DNA of 9,749 nucleotides from Bacteroidaceae bacterium (GTDB lineage: Bacteria > Bacteroidota > Bacteroidia > Bacteroidales > Bacteroidaceae): NCBI GenBank assembly GCA_030843315.1, contig JAUUPT010000109.1, positions 1-9,749 of the forward strand, written 5' to 3'. This document shows positions 1-7,058 of the stretch, one piece after another. Numbering within the stretch: the first letter of the stretch is position 1; every line of letters starts with the position of its first letter. A model generated the notes under the pieces. The model did not search any database, was not told where the DNA came from, and saw only the letters and a list, made by a program, of their open reading frames with translations. Both the position numbers and the translations under genes were made by a program.

Positions 1-745
1 TCCTTCCCTCTCCGACCTGAACGACATTTCGCAGGCGATGGATAAATATCAGATTCGTAAAGGAAATCCGGGCCTAAAGTCCGTTACTTTTGTAGCCAAC
101 ACGCTGACGGCAAGCTGGCAAAGCAAGTATATCTCCGTCGAACTGTTCGGAAGATACAGCTATGACAACAAACCGATGATGGAAAGCACTTATTATGAGG
201 ACGGACATTTCATCCGGACTACGGAGAATCATAAAGGCTTCCACCGGATTAATCTGGAGACAACGGTACAGCTTCGACCTTTTAAAGAGTACATCGCTCT
301 TAAGATAACTCCTTTTCTGAACCGATACGTCAGTTACGGCAATACGTACACCCATACACATACCAACGCAGGACTGCGCAGCAATCTCATGGCCATGTAT
401 AAGAATTGGGTGCTCATGGCGGAAATGAATACAAGCAACCATGTACTCTGGGGAGAGACTCTGACCAAAGAAGAGAAACTGCACACCATCATGGCAGGCT
501 ACAATACGGAGAAATGGAGTATCTCTGCCGGAGTGCTGAACCCGTTCACAAAGAAGTACGAACAGGAGATAGACAACCTGTCGAAGCTGGCTCCCTACCG
601 CCAACTGGCATATTCCACAAACCTAAGCCCGATGTTCATGGTGAATGTATCTTTCAGCCTGGACTTCGGAAAGAGCCGGAACAGCCATGGACGGAGAATA
701 AATAATGCAGACGTTGATACGGGAATCCTGTCGGGGAACAAGTAG
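1..745 (+). CDS. Outer-membrane beta-barrel protein (TonB-dependent receptor-like), C-terminal part only
   Basis: The reading frame is open from base 2, so the gene starts before the window; the first ATG at 38 is internal. About 247 residues are visible. They show alternating aromatic/polar beta-strand patterning typical of an outer-membrane barrel (for example ISVELFGRYSYD and WSISAGVLNPF). The opening, with a DLND...MDKYQIRKGNPGL motif, resembles the middle of the Bacteroidetes 'outer membrane beta-barrel family' (PF14905-like), where a GNP.L motif recurs. The tail, a last strand VNVSFSLDFGK followed by a basic linker and RRINNADVDTGIL, also matches that family as I know it. Such proteins usually carry a signal peptide and a carboxypeptidase-regulatory-like domain at the N-terminus, which lie outside this window. 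The ligand cannot be told from this part. The gene converges on the S46 peptidase gene with 9 bp between stop codons. Family call fairly sure, function unknown. Confidence 0.8.
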   Translation, partial: PSLSDLNDISQAMDKYQIRKGNPGLKSVTFVANTLTASWQSKYISVELFGRYSYDNKPMMESTYYEDGHFIRTTENHKGFHRINLETTVQLRPFKEYIALKITPFLNRYVSYGNTYTHTHTNAGLRSNLMAMYKNWVLMAEMNTSNHVLWGETLTKEEKLHTIMAGYNTEKWSISAGVLNPFTKKYEQEIDNLSKLAPYRQLAYSTNLSPMFMVNVSFSLDFGKSRNSHGRRINNADVDTGILSGNK

Positions 746-756
746 CACAGGCTACT
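741..756. terminator. Short hairpin across the convergent stop codons, possible bidirectional terminator
   Basis: AGTAGC (741-746) and GCTACT (751-756) are perfect reverse complements around a 4-base ACAG loop. The TAG stop of the barrel gene (743-745) lies in the left arm, and the TAG of the peptidase (757-755 on the minus strand) overlaps the right arm. Convergent genes often share a terminator, and no other hairpin is visible between them. The stem is only 6 bp and neither side has a clean T-run, so termination is an inference. Confidence 0.3.
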
Positions 757-2890
757 ACGACTTTATCTTTAGTTCCTGAATCAAGTTCCCGGCTTTGCCG
801 TATTTCTCTATCATAAACAAGATGTAGCGGACATCCACCCCGATGGTCCGCTGCATTTTCGGTTCATAAAGAATATCACTGCTCATGGCTTCCCAGTTTC
901 CATCGAAAGCCAGACCGAGCAATTCGCCTTTAGCATTGAACATGGCGCTGCCCGAGTTACCGCCTGTGATGTCATTGTTGGAGATAAAGCAGACGTTCAT
1001 TTCCCCTTTCTTATCGGCGTACCTGCCGAAGTCACCGGAAGAGAGCAAAGAAAGTATCTCCGGCTCTACCTCAAAGTCTACATCGCCTACGTGTTTCCTC
1101 GCCTTCTCAAGTACACCCTTTGTCGTGGTATAGTAGTCGTACTCCGCCCCGTCGAACGGAGCATAACCGCATACTGTGCCGAAACTCAGGCGCATACTGA
1201 AGTTGGCGTCGGGATAGAAGTTGCGGGATGCGTACATCCGGCGTACGGCAGCATTCAGCAATCGCTCACCGCGGACAATCCCGGTGGAGGCTTGCTGCAT
1301 CTGTATGTTCATCTCAAAGAATTTCGTAATCAAGTCGATGCCCAATGTAATAGCGGGGTCATCGTATATCTGATAAGTGCTGTCCTGCTCCAGGAAACGC
1401 TTCAAGCCACGGGGAGTAGTCAATTCGGAGCGGGCATAGAGGCTGTCTACATAGGCCTGCTCATTTCCGCCGTATTCCGCAGCTATCGTTTCATAGACTT
1501 CGGGCAGATAGACAGAGTCCACCTTTGAGCGGTATTCCTTCAGCATAGCGGTGAAGACTTCTTTATCAATGCCCAAGTCCAGATTGGCGTACTTCTCTAC
1601 AATGGCTTTCAGGCTGGCAACTACGGCTTTCTCCTCTCCCTCGAAGTCGAAATTCAAGATAGCGAGGGCAAGTTGCACCAGTTCGGGACCGTTCAGGAAA
1701 GACTCTACGAAATAGGCTTGCGCACGATTGGGTTCGCGACGACTCTTATAGTTCAGTTCCAGTTCGGAAAAGAGTTGCAGCAGTTGTTCGCGTTCTGCGG
1801 GCGTCTGTTGAATCCAGCGTCGGAGTTCTTGCTCCATCGCCCGCTTCTTGTCCAGCACATGCAGTTTGCGGATGGCCTGGTTCACGCCGATACTGTTCTT
1901 CCAGTAATTGGAGCTTTCATCGTATTTGGAGGCATACTTGATGCGAATACTGTCACGGTTATCCATTTCGCGCTTCCAGATGGCCTGCTTGATGCCACGC
2001 ACTTCTATCTGTGCCTGGTTGCTGTTGTTCATCATTTCCTCGATGCCGAAAGAAGAAAGATAGCGTTCCGTGCTGCCGGGATAACCCAAAGTCATGCAGA
2101 AAGAACCTTCACGATAGCCATCCAAAGAGATGGGAGCTACATAGTCGGGATGATAAGGTACATTATCGGGCGAATAATCGGCAGGACGGTTGTGCTTGTC
2201 GGCATAGATGCGGAATACACTGAAGTCACCCGTATGCCGCGGCCACTCCCAGTTATCGGTATCCCAGCCGAACTTGCCCACCGAAGAAGGAGGGGCAAAC
2301 ACCAGGCGCACGTCGTTGTAATCGCGATAAACGGAAAGCCAGAACTCATTGCCACCATAATAAGCATCTACAATACCTATCAACGTGGAGTCTTTATGCG
2401 AAACTTCCTCACCGATAGCCAGCATCACTGAATCGACGGCACTGGAACGTTCCGCCTCGCTCATTTCCGGATTTACGGCAGCGAGCACCCGCTTCGTCAC
2501 GTCTTCCTGGCGAAGTAAGAAGCGGACATAAAGCTCCGGATTCGGCAGTTCTTCACTGTAACTGCGCGCCACAAAGCCGTCTTTCAGGTAATCGTGTTCT
2601 ACCGAAGAGTGCTGCTGTATGCTGCTGAACCCGCAATGATGATTGGTAAATACCAATCCGTCTTCCGACACCACCACCCCGGAGCAGAAACCGCCAAAGC
2701 TGACAACGGCATCTTTCAAGGAAGGGCGCTTCGGATTGTAAAGCTTATCCGCCGGCATCTGCAAGCCGAGCTCTTTCATTACCTGGCGTGTCTGCTTATT
2801 CAGGTTTCCCAGCATCCACATCCCTTCATCCGCCCGCCCGGTCAGTGCGAAAAGGCAGCAAACGGCTATAATTACAGCTCTTAATTTCAT
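755..2890 (-). CDS. S46 family serine dipeptidyl-peptidase, DPP7 type
   Basis: This 711-residue protein is the normal length for S46 peptidases (about 700-720). It is exported: MKLRAVIIAVCCLFALTGRA is a signal peptide probably cut after A20. The chymotrypsin-like triad is visible: H85 in TNHHC, D222 in HTGDF and S646 in GGNSGS. N213 (DNWEWPR) and N328 (SSNYW) fit the residues that hold the substrate's free N-terminal amine in this family, and D663 fits the third. The specificity position 18 residues after the catalytic serine is glycine (G664 in FDGNW). DPP7 has Gly there, whereas the acidic-specific DPP11 has Arg, so cleavage after a hydrophobic P1 residue is expected. The enzyme would release dipeptides from peptides in the periplasm for amino-acid supply. 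It follows the DUF389 gene by 63 bp. Start is the first ATG of the signal peptide. Family call very sure; DPP7 over DPP11 fairly sure. Confidence 0.95.
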   Translation of the reverse strand: MKLRAVIIAVCCLFALTGRADEGMWMLGNLNKQTRQVMKELGLQMPADKLYNPKRPSLKDAVVSFGGFCSGVVVSEDGLVFTNHHCGFSSIQQHSSVEHDYLKDGFVARSYSEELPNPELYVRFLLRQEDVTKRVLAAVNPEMSEAERSSAVDSVMLAIGEEVSHKDSTLIGIVDAYYGGNEFWLSVYRDYNDVRLVFAPPSSVGKFGWDTDNWEWPRHTGDFSVFRIYADKHNRPADYSPDNVPYHPDYVAPISLDGYREGSFCMTLGYPGSTERYLSSFGIEEMMNNSNQAQIEVRGIKQAIWKREMDNRDSIRIKYASKYDESSNYWKNSIGVNQAIRKLHVLDKKRAMEQELRRWIQQTPAEREQLLQLFSELELNYKSRREPNRAQAYFVESFLNGPELVQLALAILNFDFEGEEKAVVASLKAIVEKYANLDLGIDKEVFTAMLKEYRSKVDSVYLPEVYETIAAEYGGNEQAYVDSLYARSELTTPRGLKRFLEQDSTYQIYDDPAITLGIDLITKFFEMNIQMQQASTGIVRGERLLNAAVRRMYASRNFYPDANFSMRLSFGTVCGYAPFDGAEYDYYTTTKGVLEKARKHVGDVDFEVEPEILSLLSSGDFGRYADKKGEMNVCFISNNDITGGNSGSAMFNAKGELLGLAFDGNWEAMSSDILYEPKMQRTIGVDVRYILFMIEKYGKAGNLIQELKIKS

Positions 2891-2910
2891 TCTATATTAT
2901 CATTTTAAAA

Positions 2911-2933
2911 CCCCTCGAATCCCCTAAAGGGGA
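2911..2933. repeat. GC-rich intergenic palindromic element with CCCC/GGGG blocks
   Basis: The 63-bp gap between the DUF389 and peptidase genes holds CCCCT at 2911-2915 and a palindrome TCCCCTAAAGGGGA at 2920-2933. On the minus (coding) strand this reads CCCCT, then AGGGG, then a second AGGGG followed by TTTT. The single CCCCT can pair with either AGGGG copy; pairing with the distal one resembles a terminator. From memory, similar CCCCT-N-CCCCTAAAGGGG elements are dispersed between genes in Bacteroides genomes, but I cannot search for copies here. Role unknown. Confidence 0.45.
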
Positions 2934-2953
2934 AGGTGAATAGTACTACATTA

Positions 2954-4324
2954 TCATTCCGCAATCAGCCTCAACTGCTTGGCACCGGTACGCGCCTTAA
3001 GCCATTCGGCTATCTTCTCTTTTTCATGCGCATTGGGATGCTTGCCAAACTTCAATACGGCAAGGGTTACGGTATCTATCCGTACCGAATCTATTGTCAG
3101 TTCAATGGCATGAGAGATGGAGAGTGTCTTCACAGATGGATAAAGCACTTTCAGTTCGGGGATGATGGTTTTGCCCAGTTCATCGAACGACTTGTACTTC
3201 TGCAGGTTCTTTTCCAAGTCCGCTATCTTCTGCTTCTGCTCCACCAGGCGCTCCTCACTGTTCTTGTAGAAGTCCTCCATCACCATAGCACGGATAGAAG
3301 AAATATCTATTGCTTCGTTGTTCATCCCCTGGAGCACGGTCAGCTTGGTATTATTCAGCTGATAGTCCTTCATCTTTCCACGGGCTATGGCGATGGAGGC
3401 TTCGGGCACTTCCTGGCCTATCAGTACTACACGGATTTCACGTTCTTTGCCGTCGTGATGAATCTTCTTGTCCAGCACTTGGGTGTTCTCAAAGGAAAGT
3501 TGCTCGCTCACAAAGCGGTTGGCGGCGCTTTCAAAGAAGGTTTCTTGAATGATGCCAACTGTCAGATACACGGCGGGGCACATGGTGAGAACGGCTATCA
3601 GTATGATGTATTTACGTACTTTCTTCTCCCGGTTCTTATCCACAAACTCCTTGCGCTGGAAGTGCATCACCCGCACGCCCACAAATGTAGCCAGGCTGAT
3701 GAATACGGAGTTGATGAAGTAAAGATAGAAGGCACCCAGGAAGTAAATCAGATTGCCCGTAGCCAGCCCGTAGCCGGCAGTACAGAGGGGAGGCATCAAA
3801 GCGGTAGCAATAGCTACACCGGGAATCACATTTCCTTTCTCTTTGGTAGAAAGTGCCGTCACACCTGCCAAGCCACCCATCAAGGCGATGAATACGTCGT
3901 AAATAGTGGGCGATGTACGTGCCAGCAACTCCGATTGTCCTTCGGCAACGGGACTGACCAGGAAGAAGATGGTAGCCGTCGTCACACTGAACAGGGTTGT
4001 TATCAGGAAGCTCTTCAGTGAGCGCTTCATCAGCTCAAAATCATTCAAGCCCACCGAAAGCCCTACTCCCATGATAGGCCCCATCAAAGGAGAGATAAGC
4101 ATGGCGCCGATAATCACGGCGGTGGAGTTGACATTCAGCCCCAATGAGGCCATGAAAATGGCGAAGATAAGAATCCACAGATTAGCTCCTTTGAATTCTA
4201 CTCCCTTACGGATGGAATCGACGGTGGCAAGTTCATCATCTTTGTCTTTGCGCAAATCAAGATAATCCTTCACGAAGTTCTTGATGGCAAAGGTGTTTCT
4301 GTTTTCTGGATTAGTTGGTTCCAT
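2954..4324 (-). CDS. DUF389 (TIGR00341-like) integral membrane protein
   Basis: A 456-residue protein with a short charged cytoplasmic-looking N-terminus (1-45), then about six or seven hydrophobic segments (roughly 48-64, 68-92, 105-125, 143-160, 165-187, 191-216, 239-260). The soluble C-terminal part (265-456) includes a charged probable coiled coil at about 352-380. Two glycine/proline-rich membrane motifs are characteristic of DUF389: STAVIIGAMLISPLMGPI at 67-84 and VIPGVAIATALMPPLCTAGYG at 166-186. The biochemical function of the family is not established to my knowledge, and I do not assign one. The start lies 8 bp after the stop of the flippase gene, so the two are almost certainly in one operon and possibly translationally coupled; a link to envelope glycan or lipid export is only an inference from that. 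The peptidase gene follows after 63 bp. Start chosen at the ATG closest to the upstream stop. Family call sure. Confidence 0.9.
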   Translation of the reverse strand: MEPTNPENRNTFAIKNFVKDYLDLRKDKDDELATVDSIRKGVEFKGANLWILIFAIFMASLGLNVNSTAVIIGAMLISPLMGPIMGVGLSVGLNDFELMKRSLKSFLITTLFSVTTATIFFLVSPVAEGQSELLARTSPTIYDVFIALMGGLAGVTALSTKEKGNVIPGVAIATALMPPLCTAGYGLATGNLIYFLGAFYLYFINSVFISLATFVGVRVMHFQRKEFVDKNREKKVRKYIILIAVLTMCPAVYLTVGIIQETFFESAANRFVSEQLSFENTQVLDKKIHHDGKEREIRVVLIGQEVPEASIAIARGKMKDYQLNNTKLTVLQGMNNEAIDISSIRAMVMEDFYKNSEERLVEQKQKIADLEKNLQKYKSFDELGKTIIPELKVLYPSVKTLSISHAIELTIDSVRIDTVTLAVLKFGKHPNAHEKEKIAEWLKARTGAKQLRLIAE

Positions 4325-4332
4325 AGCATTAC

Positions 4333-5778
4333 TTATTTTCTAACGAAACAGTTAATGATCGGTATCTGGCTTAGCGGCATATCGCGCTTCACGATATAGG
4401 CAATGAAAAGCAGCAACAGCACAGTGCGATATGCCATACGCAGGTAGAGGTTGCCAATCGGCACATACTCCGCCGCCACGTAGAGCACTGCGGCAAGCAG
4501 CACATAGCGGCCTATCGCCTTCAAATCGTACCGGATGGGATACTTCTTCTGACCGACGAAGTAGGACAACAGCATAGCCACACCATAGCCGCAGAAACCG
4601 GCCCAGGCACATGCCATATAGCTGTATCGGGGAATCAGAAGCACATTCATCAGCACCAGTATCGTGCAGCCCACCAACGAGAAATAGGCTCCCCAACGGG
4701 TTTCGTCAATCAGCTTGTACCAGAAGGAGAGGTTGAAGTAGATACCCATAAAGATTTCTGCCGCCATCACGATAGGCACTACCCGCAGACCGGGCCAATA
4801 GTCGCGCCCGATGATATGGCGCAGGATATCCATATAGAACATCACGGCAAGGAAGGCCAGCAGGGTAAAGATGATAAAGAACTTCATCGCCTGCGCATAC
4901 ATCTCCTTGTTCCCCTTCTCCCGGCTCTTGCCGAAGACAAAGGGCTCATAGGCAAAGCGAAAGGCTTGTGTAAACATCGCCATCACCATAGCTATCTTGC
5001 TGGCGGCACCGTAGATGCCAAGTTGCACGGTGGCCTCTGCCTCATCGGGATAGACGAACGGAAAGATGATTTTATCCGCCACTTGGTTCAAGATGCCTGC
5101 TATGCCCAGCACCAGTAACGGAAGGCTGTAACTGAGCATCCGCTTCAGCAGCTTCTTATCCAGCACATAGGCAAAGCCACGCAACTCGGGTATCATGCAA
5201 ACCATCACCGTAGAGGTACATATCAAGTTGAAAAGGAAGGCATAGCCCACATCGTCGCCTTTCAGCCCTACATAATAAATCAAGTTCAGCGAGATATTGA
5301 GGAAGATAAACAGCAGTTTCAGCGCTGCAAACTTAATCGGGCGCTTCTTGTAGCGGAGATAAGCGAAAGGAATACTCTGGATGGCATCCATTGCCACCAC
5401 AATCATCATCATACCTATATACCAGGGATGCTCGCCGTATTCCAGCCAGTTGGCAATGGGTTGAAGGAATAATAATCCCAGCGCAATGAACGTCAGCGCA
5501 CCGATACTGACGCTGAGCAACGTGGTGGAATATACCCGCATCGGGTCGTCCTCGCCCTTATTGGCAAACCGGAAGAAGCCGGTTTCCATACCACACGTCA
5601 GCAGTACCAGCAGCAATGCCACCCATGCATAGATATTCGTCACTACACCATACCCGCCCGACTGCGCAGACAAGGCCATGGTATATACGGGCACCAGCAG
5701 GTAATTAAGAAACCTACCCACAATGCTGCTTACCCCATAGATGGCAGTTTCCTTTGCCAAAGATTTTAGTCCAGCCAC
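4333..5778 (-). CDS. Polysaccharide/lipid flippase of the MOP superfamily (Wzx/MurJ-like)
   Basis: A 481-residue, strongly hydrophobic protein with roughly 12-14 membrane segments and short charged loops, the usual size for oligosaccharide flippases. The N-terminus (KSLAKETAIYGVSSIVGRFL) is typical of Bacteroidetes 'lipopolysaccharide/polysaccharide biosynthesis protein' family members. These move lipid-linked glycans across the inner membrane. The substrate cannot be read from sequence: no glycosyltransferase, polymerase or capsule gene is near, and the neighbours are ruvB and a DUF389 gene, which suggests a housekeeping substrate over a variable capsule. The start codon is GTG (5778-5776). 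An in-frame TAA lies six codons upstream with no ATG between, so GTG is the best start. A 7-bp tandem repeat sits 6 bp before it. The gene heads the flippase-DUF389 pair. Superfamily sure, substrate unknown. Confidence 0.88.
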   Translation of the reverse strand: MAGLKSLAKETAIYGVSSIVGRFLNYLLVPVYTMALSAQSGGYGVVTNIYAWVALLLVLLTCGMETGFFRFANKGEDDPMRVYSTTLLSVSIGALTFIALGLLFLQPIANWLEYGEHPWYIGMMMIVVAMDAIQSIPFAYLRYKKRPIKFAALKLLFIFLNISLNLIYYVGLKGDDVGYAFLFNLICTSTVMVCMIPELRGFAYVLDKKLLKRMLSYSLPLLVLGIAGILNQVADKIIFPFVYPDEAEATVQLGIYGAASKIAMVMAMFTQAFRFAYEPFVFGKSREKGNKEMYAQAMKFFIIFTLLAFLAVMFYMDILRHIIGRDYWPGLRVVPIVMAAEIFMGIYFNLSFWYKLIDETRWGAYFSLVGCTILVLMNVLLIPRYSYMACAWAGFCGYGVAMLLSYFVGQKKYPIRYDLKAIGRYVLLAAVLYVAAEYVPIGNLYLRMAYRTVLLLLFIAYIVKRDMPLSQIPIINCFVRK

Positions 5779-5784
5779 TTTGAT

Positions 5785-5812
5785 AATTACAAATTACGAA
5801 TTACAAATTACA
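5785..5812. repeat. Four-copy 7-bp tandem repeat upstream of the flippase gene
   Basis: Units AATTACA (5785-5791), AATTACG (5792-5798), AATTACA (5799-5805) and AATTACA (5806-5812) follow each other exactly. On the coding (minus) strand the unit is TGTAATT, and the array ends 6 bp before the GTG start. It therefore occupies the ribosome-binding region. Because the unit is 7 bp and contains TAA, three consecutive units place a stop in every frame on the minus strand. Copy-number change would alter spacing to any promoter upstream. Seen directly; role is inference. Confidence 0.85.
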
Positions 5813-5871
5813 GGTTATCGCTTTCTTTGAAGCCCTGCTTATAAACATTTGCCATGTGTTTCCCGCCTCTT

Positions 5872-6912
5872 CTACTCGTTGCCGAACAAGGTCTGTTGAC
5901 TACTATACAGGCTTCGTCCCAAATGCTTGTAGGCAAGTTCCGTCACTTCCCGTCCGCGCGGAGTACGTTTCAGGAAACCTTCTTTTATCAGGAACGGTTC
6001 GTAGACTTCTTCGATAGTGCCGGCATCCTCGCCCAGGGCAGTGGCAATGGTAGTCAGCCCTACCGGACCGCCTTTGAACTTGTCGATGATGGTGCAGAGT
6101 ATCTTGTTGTCTATCTCATCCAGGCCGTATTTATCAATGTTCAGTGATTCGAGTGCAAAGTTGGCTATCTCCGTGTCGATGCTTCCCGAGCCTTTTACCT
6201 GAGCAAAGTCGCGCACACGGCGCAGCAGTGCATTGGCAATACGCGGCGTACCACGGCTGCGACTCGCAATCTCTGCCGCCGCCCTCGTGGAGCAAGGCAC
6301 ATCGAGAATGCTTGCCGAACGGCGGATAATGCCACTCAGCACATCATCATCGTAATATTCCAGGTGCAGATTGATTCCAAAGCGTGCACGCAACGGGGCC
6401 GTCAGCAGTCCGCTACGCGTCGTTGCCCCTACCAGGGTGAAGGGGCTCAAATCTATCTGTATACTTCGTGCCGAAGGCCCTTTGTCTATCATGATGTCGA
6501 TGCGATAGTCCTCCATAGCCGAGTACAGATACTCTTCCACCACCGGAGACAGGCGATGAATCTCATCGATAAACAACACATCATTCGGTTCGAGGCTGGT
6601 AAGCACTCCTGCCAGGTCGCCCGGCTTGTCGAGCACAGGACCGGAAGTAATCTTGAAACCAACACCCAGTTCGTTGGCAATAATATTGGAAAGCGTCGTC
6701 TTTCCCAGTCCCGGAGGTCCGTGAAGCAACACATGATCCAGCGCCTCCCCGCGCAGGCGGGCTGCCTTCACAAAGATGCGCAAGTTCTCCACCACCTTGT
6801 CCTGCCCGCTGAAGTCCTCAAAGCTCAACGGACGGAGCGCATTCTCAAAATCACGTTCCTTGGTGGTGACGGGTTGCTGGTTACGTATGTCAAAATCGTC
6901 TTGTTCCATCAT
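5872..6912 (-). CDS. ruvB: Holliday junction branch-migration ATPase RuvB
   Basis: A 346-residue protein of normal RuvB length. The AAA+ core has Walker A GPPGLGKT at 65-72, Walker B FIDEIH at 114-119, sensor 1 GATTRSG at 162-168, PLRARFG at 173-179 carrying the arginine finger (R177 by spacing from the Walker lysine), and sensor 2 in GTPR at 221-224. The C-terminal winged helix (about 260-335) holds the family signature GGPVGLTTIATALGED. RuvB forms hexameric rings that, with RuvA and RuvC, drive branch migration at recombination intermediates. ruvA and ruvC are not in this window. The alkD-like gene lies 146 bp upstream and the flippase 93 bp downstream. Two adjacent ATGs (6912, 6909) could start it; the difference is one residue. 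Identity is certain. Confidence 0.98.
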   Translation of the reverse strand: MMEQDDFDIRNQQPVTTKERDFENALRPLSFEDFSGQDKVVENLRIFVKAARLRGEALDHVLLHGPPGLGKTTLSNIIANELGVGFKITSGPVLDKPGDLAGVLTSLEPNDVLFIDEIHRLSPVVEEYLYSAMEDYRIDIMIDKGPSARSIQIDLSPFTLVGATTRSGLLTAPLRARFGINLHLEYYDDDVLSGIIRRSASILDVPCSTRAAAEIASRSRGTPRIANALLRRVRDFAQVKGSGSIDTEIANFALESLNIDKYGLDEIDNKILCTIIDKFKGGPVGLTTIATALGEDAGTIEEVYEPFLIKEGFLKRTPRGREVTELAYKHLGRSLYSSQQTLFGNE

Positions 6913-6996
6913 GAATTATATTACTTAATCCGGCGAGTGATGCTATTTCAACCAGTAATGCAATAACTCTAATGCCGCAATATTCTTCTTTCTCTG

Positions 6997-7017
6997 CAAA
7001 ATAACTAATTTATTTTG
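6997..7017. promoter_or_regulatory. AT-rich palindrome upstream of ruvB, possible operator or promoter
   Basis: CAAAATAA (6997-7004) and TTATTTTG (7010-7017) are perfect 8-bp reverse complements separated by 5 bases. On the minus strand the downstream arm plus following bases read TTATTTTGCA, one mismatch from the Bacteroides -7 consensus TAnnTTTG with GCA after it. It lies about 85 bp before the ruvB start. I see no clear TTTG at the -33 position. A repressor site over a ruvB promoter is a guess. Confidence 0.3.
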
Positions 7018-7058
7018 AGATAATCTTAATAAGTTAAGCTTTTTGATTATGCGAAAGG

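Noticed and set aside
1673..2431. A 252-codon open frame on the + strand inside the S46 peptidase gene
   Set aside because: The peptidase reading frame has its full catalytic triad and normal length; this frame is its shadow.
2936..4021. A 361-codon open frame on the + strand opposite the DUF389 gene
   Set aside because: The minus strand has strong DUF389 membrane motifs. The + translation is His/Leu/Gln-rich without family resemblance and has no promoter or ribosome-site support.
7025..7038. CTTAA-TAAG-TTAAG inverted repeat after the alkD-like gene, considered as its terminator
   Set aside because: The arms are only 5 bp and AT-rich, and on the transcribed strand no T-run follows, so a terminator call is not supported.
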